13,084 nt of DNA from OFTM291 sp041741375 (GTDB lineage Bacteria > Gemmatimonadota > Gemmatimonadetes > Gemmatimonadales > GWC2-71-9): contig JBGSKF010000188.1 in the NCBI GenBank assembly GCA_041741375.1, positions 1-13,084 on the forward strand. The letters run 5' to 3'. Both the position numbers and the translations under genes were made by a program. This document shows, one piece after another, positions 12,539 through 13,084 of the stretch. Each line of letters starts with the position of its first letter. The first letter of the stretch is position 1. The notes under the pieces were generated by a model that did no database searches, was not told where the DNA came from, and saw only the letters and a list, made by a program, of their open reading frames with translations.

Positions 12539-13084
12539 GGCATCCCGGCCCGGCCGGTGAGGGCGAGGTATCCCAGCAACAACAGGAGCGCCCAGATGAT
12601 ATAGCGGACATAGGCCGTGATGTTCCCCTGCTGGAGGGGACGGAGACGGAGGGCCATAGTCCGCACCCGGTTCCACACGGGGATCGCGAGTCCACTCAGA
12701 ACCCGATCCTGGGGAATGGTCTGAATCCCCTGTGCTCCCCTTCCCCGTCGCTCCGGCGACACCAGGGCGGGGCACGTGGTAAAGAGTGGAGCGCTGAAGG
12801 ACGATGCGGTGTACTGCATGCGGGTTGTGGGGAGAGAATAGCCACACCCCCAGGTCGCGCCCGATCCGGAGCGCCTTCGCGTGGCCCCTGCGGCCCGGAA
12901 CATCCAGATCGCCAGCCCGGTCACCAGGATCAGGCCGCCGAGCAGGGCCAGAACCTGGAGCGGTCGTCCCCCGAGGGCGGGAGCGATCGTCATCGTGGGT
13001 GCCATCACCCCGGCCAGGACCCCCGCAACCCGGCCCGCGGGGACCATCGCGAGCGGGGGATACAGGCCGAGGGCAAGGCACCCC
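12535..13084 (-). CDS. HyfB-type antiporter subunit (first of two), C-terminal 182 residues only
   Basis: The 3' end of a gene whose 5' part lies beyond the window. The frame is open through the window edge (CLALGLYPPLA precedes the first in-window ATG at 13047), so that ATG is internal. The visible part begins in the helix that closes the antiporter core, then has a membrane helix (LQVLALLGGLILVTGLAIWM) and the HyfB tail with TWGCGYSLPTTRMQYTASSF, and ends with another helix (about 15 residues from the stop). The same tail layout and motif occur in the next gene, so this looks like a tandem paralogue. Its stop overlaps the next start (ATGA). The channel residues cannot be seen, so HyfB-type rests on the tail alone. 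Confidence 0.8.
   Translation of the reverse strand, partial: GCLALGLYPPLAMVPAGRVAGVLAGVMAPTMTIAPALGGRPLQVLALLGGLILVTGLAIWMFRAAGATRRRSGSGATWGCGYSLPTTRMQYTASSFSAPLFTTCPALVSPERRGRGAQGIQTIPQDRVLSGLAIPVWNRVRTMALRLRPLQQGNITAYVRYIIWALLLLLGYLALTGRAGMP

Overview
The window comes from a GC-rich bacterium. Every supported gene lies on the minus strand, so biological order runs from high to low coordinates. Two transcription units share that direction. A membrane-complex operon enters at the right edge and ends at 5243. An rRNA operon begins near 4575 and leaves at the left edge. The 16S has a full set of bacterial universal sites (27F-type start, anti-Shine-Dalgarno tail), but I could not tie it to a phylum by eye. 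Its shortened V3 hairpin and variable loops suggest a less-cultured GC-rich lineage, and this is only an impression.

Right part (5243-13084): seven consecutive genes, nearly all joined by ATGA or TGATG overlaps, encode a complex of the hydrogenase-4 / respiratory complex I superfamily. In transcription order they are: the C-terminus of a first HyfB-type antiporter-like subunit, a complete second HyfB-type subunit, a HyfC/NuoH-like subunit, a HyfE/NuoK-like subunit, a HyfF/NuoN-like antiporter subunit, a HyfG/NuoCD-like large subunit, and a HyfI/NuoB-like small subunit with an N-terminal ferredoxin-like domain. The large subunit has lost the cysteines that bind Ni-Fe in hydrogenases. The complex is therefore best read as an energy-converting hydrogenase-related (Ehr-type) ion-pumping oxidoreductase with no hydrogenase activity. 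The N-terminal ferredoxin domain of the small subunit is also missing three of its eight cluster cysteines, so how electrons reach the surviving NuoB-type cluster is unclear.

Middle (4611-5242): about 630 bp with no gene I can support but many inverted repeats. Two G-rich heptamer arrays face each other as imperfect inverted repeats about 414 bp apart. Between them are a second inverted pair, a 12-bp hairpin, and a perfect 20-bp palindrome that touches one array.

Left part (1-4610): a strong sigma70-type rrn promoter (TTGACG, 17 bp, TAAGAT), a leader with boxA, a complete 16S gene, a short 16S-23S spacer with a second boxA and no tRNA, and most of 23S. The 23S is cut at about the base equivalent to E. 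coli U2584. Leader and spacer sequences pair to form a credible 16S processing stem.
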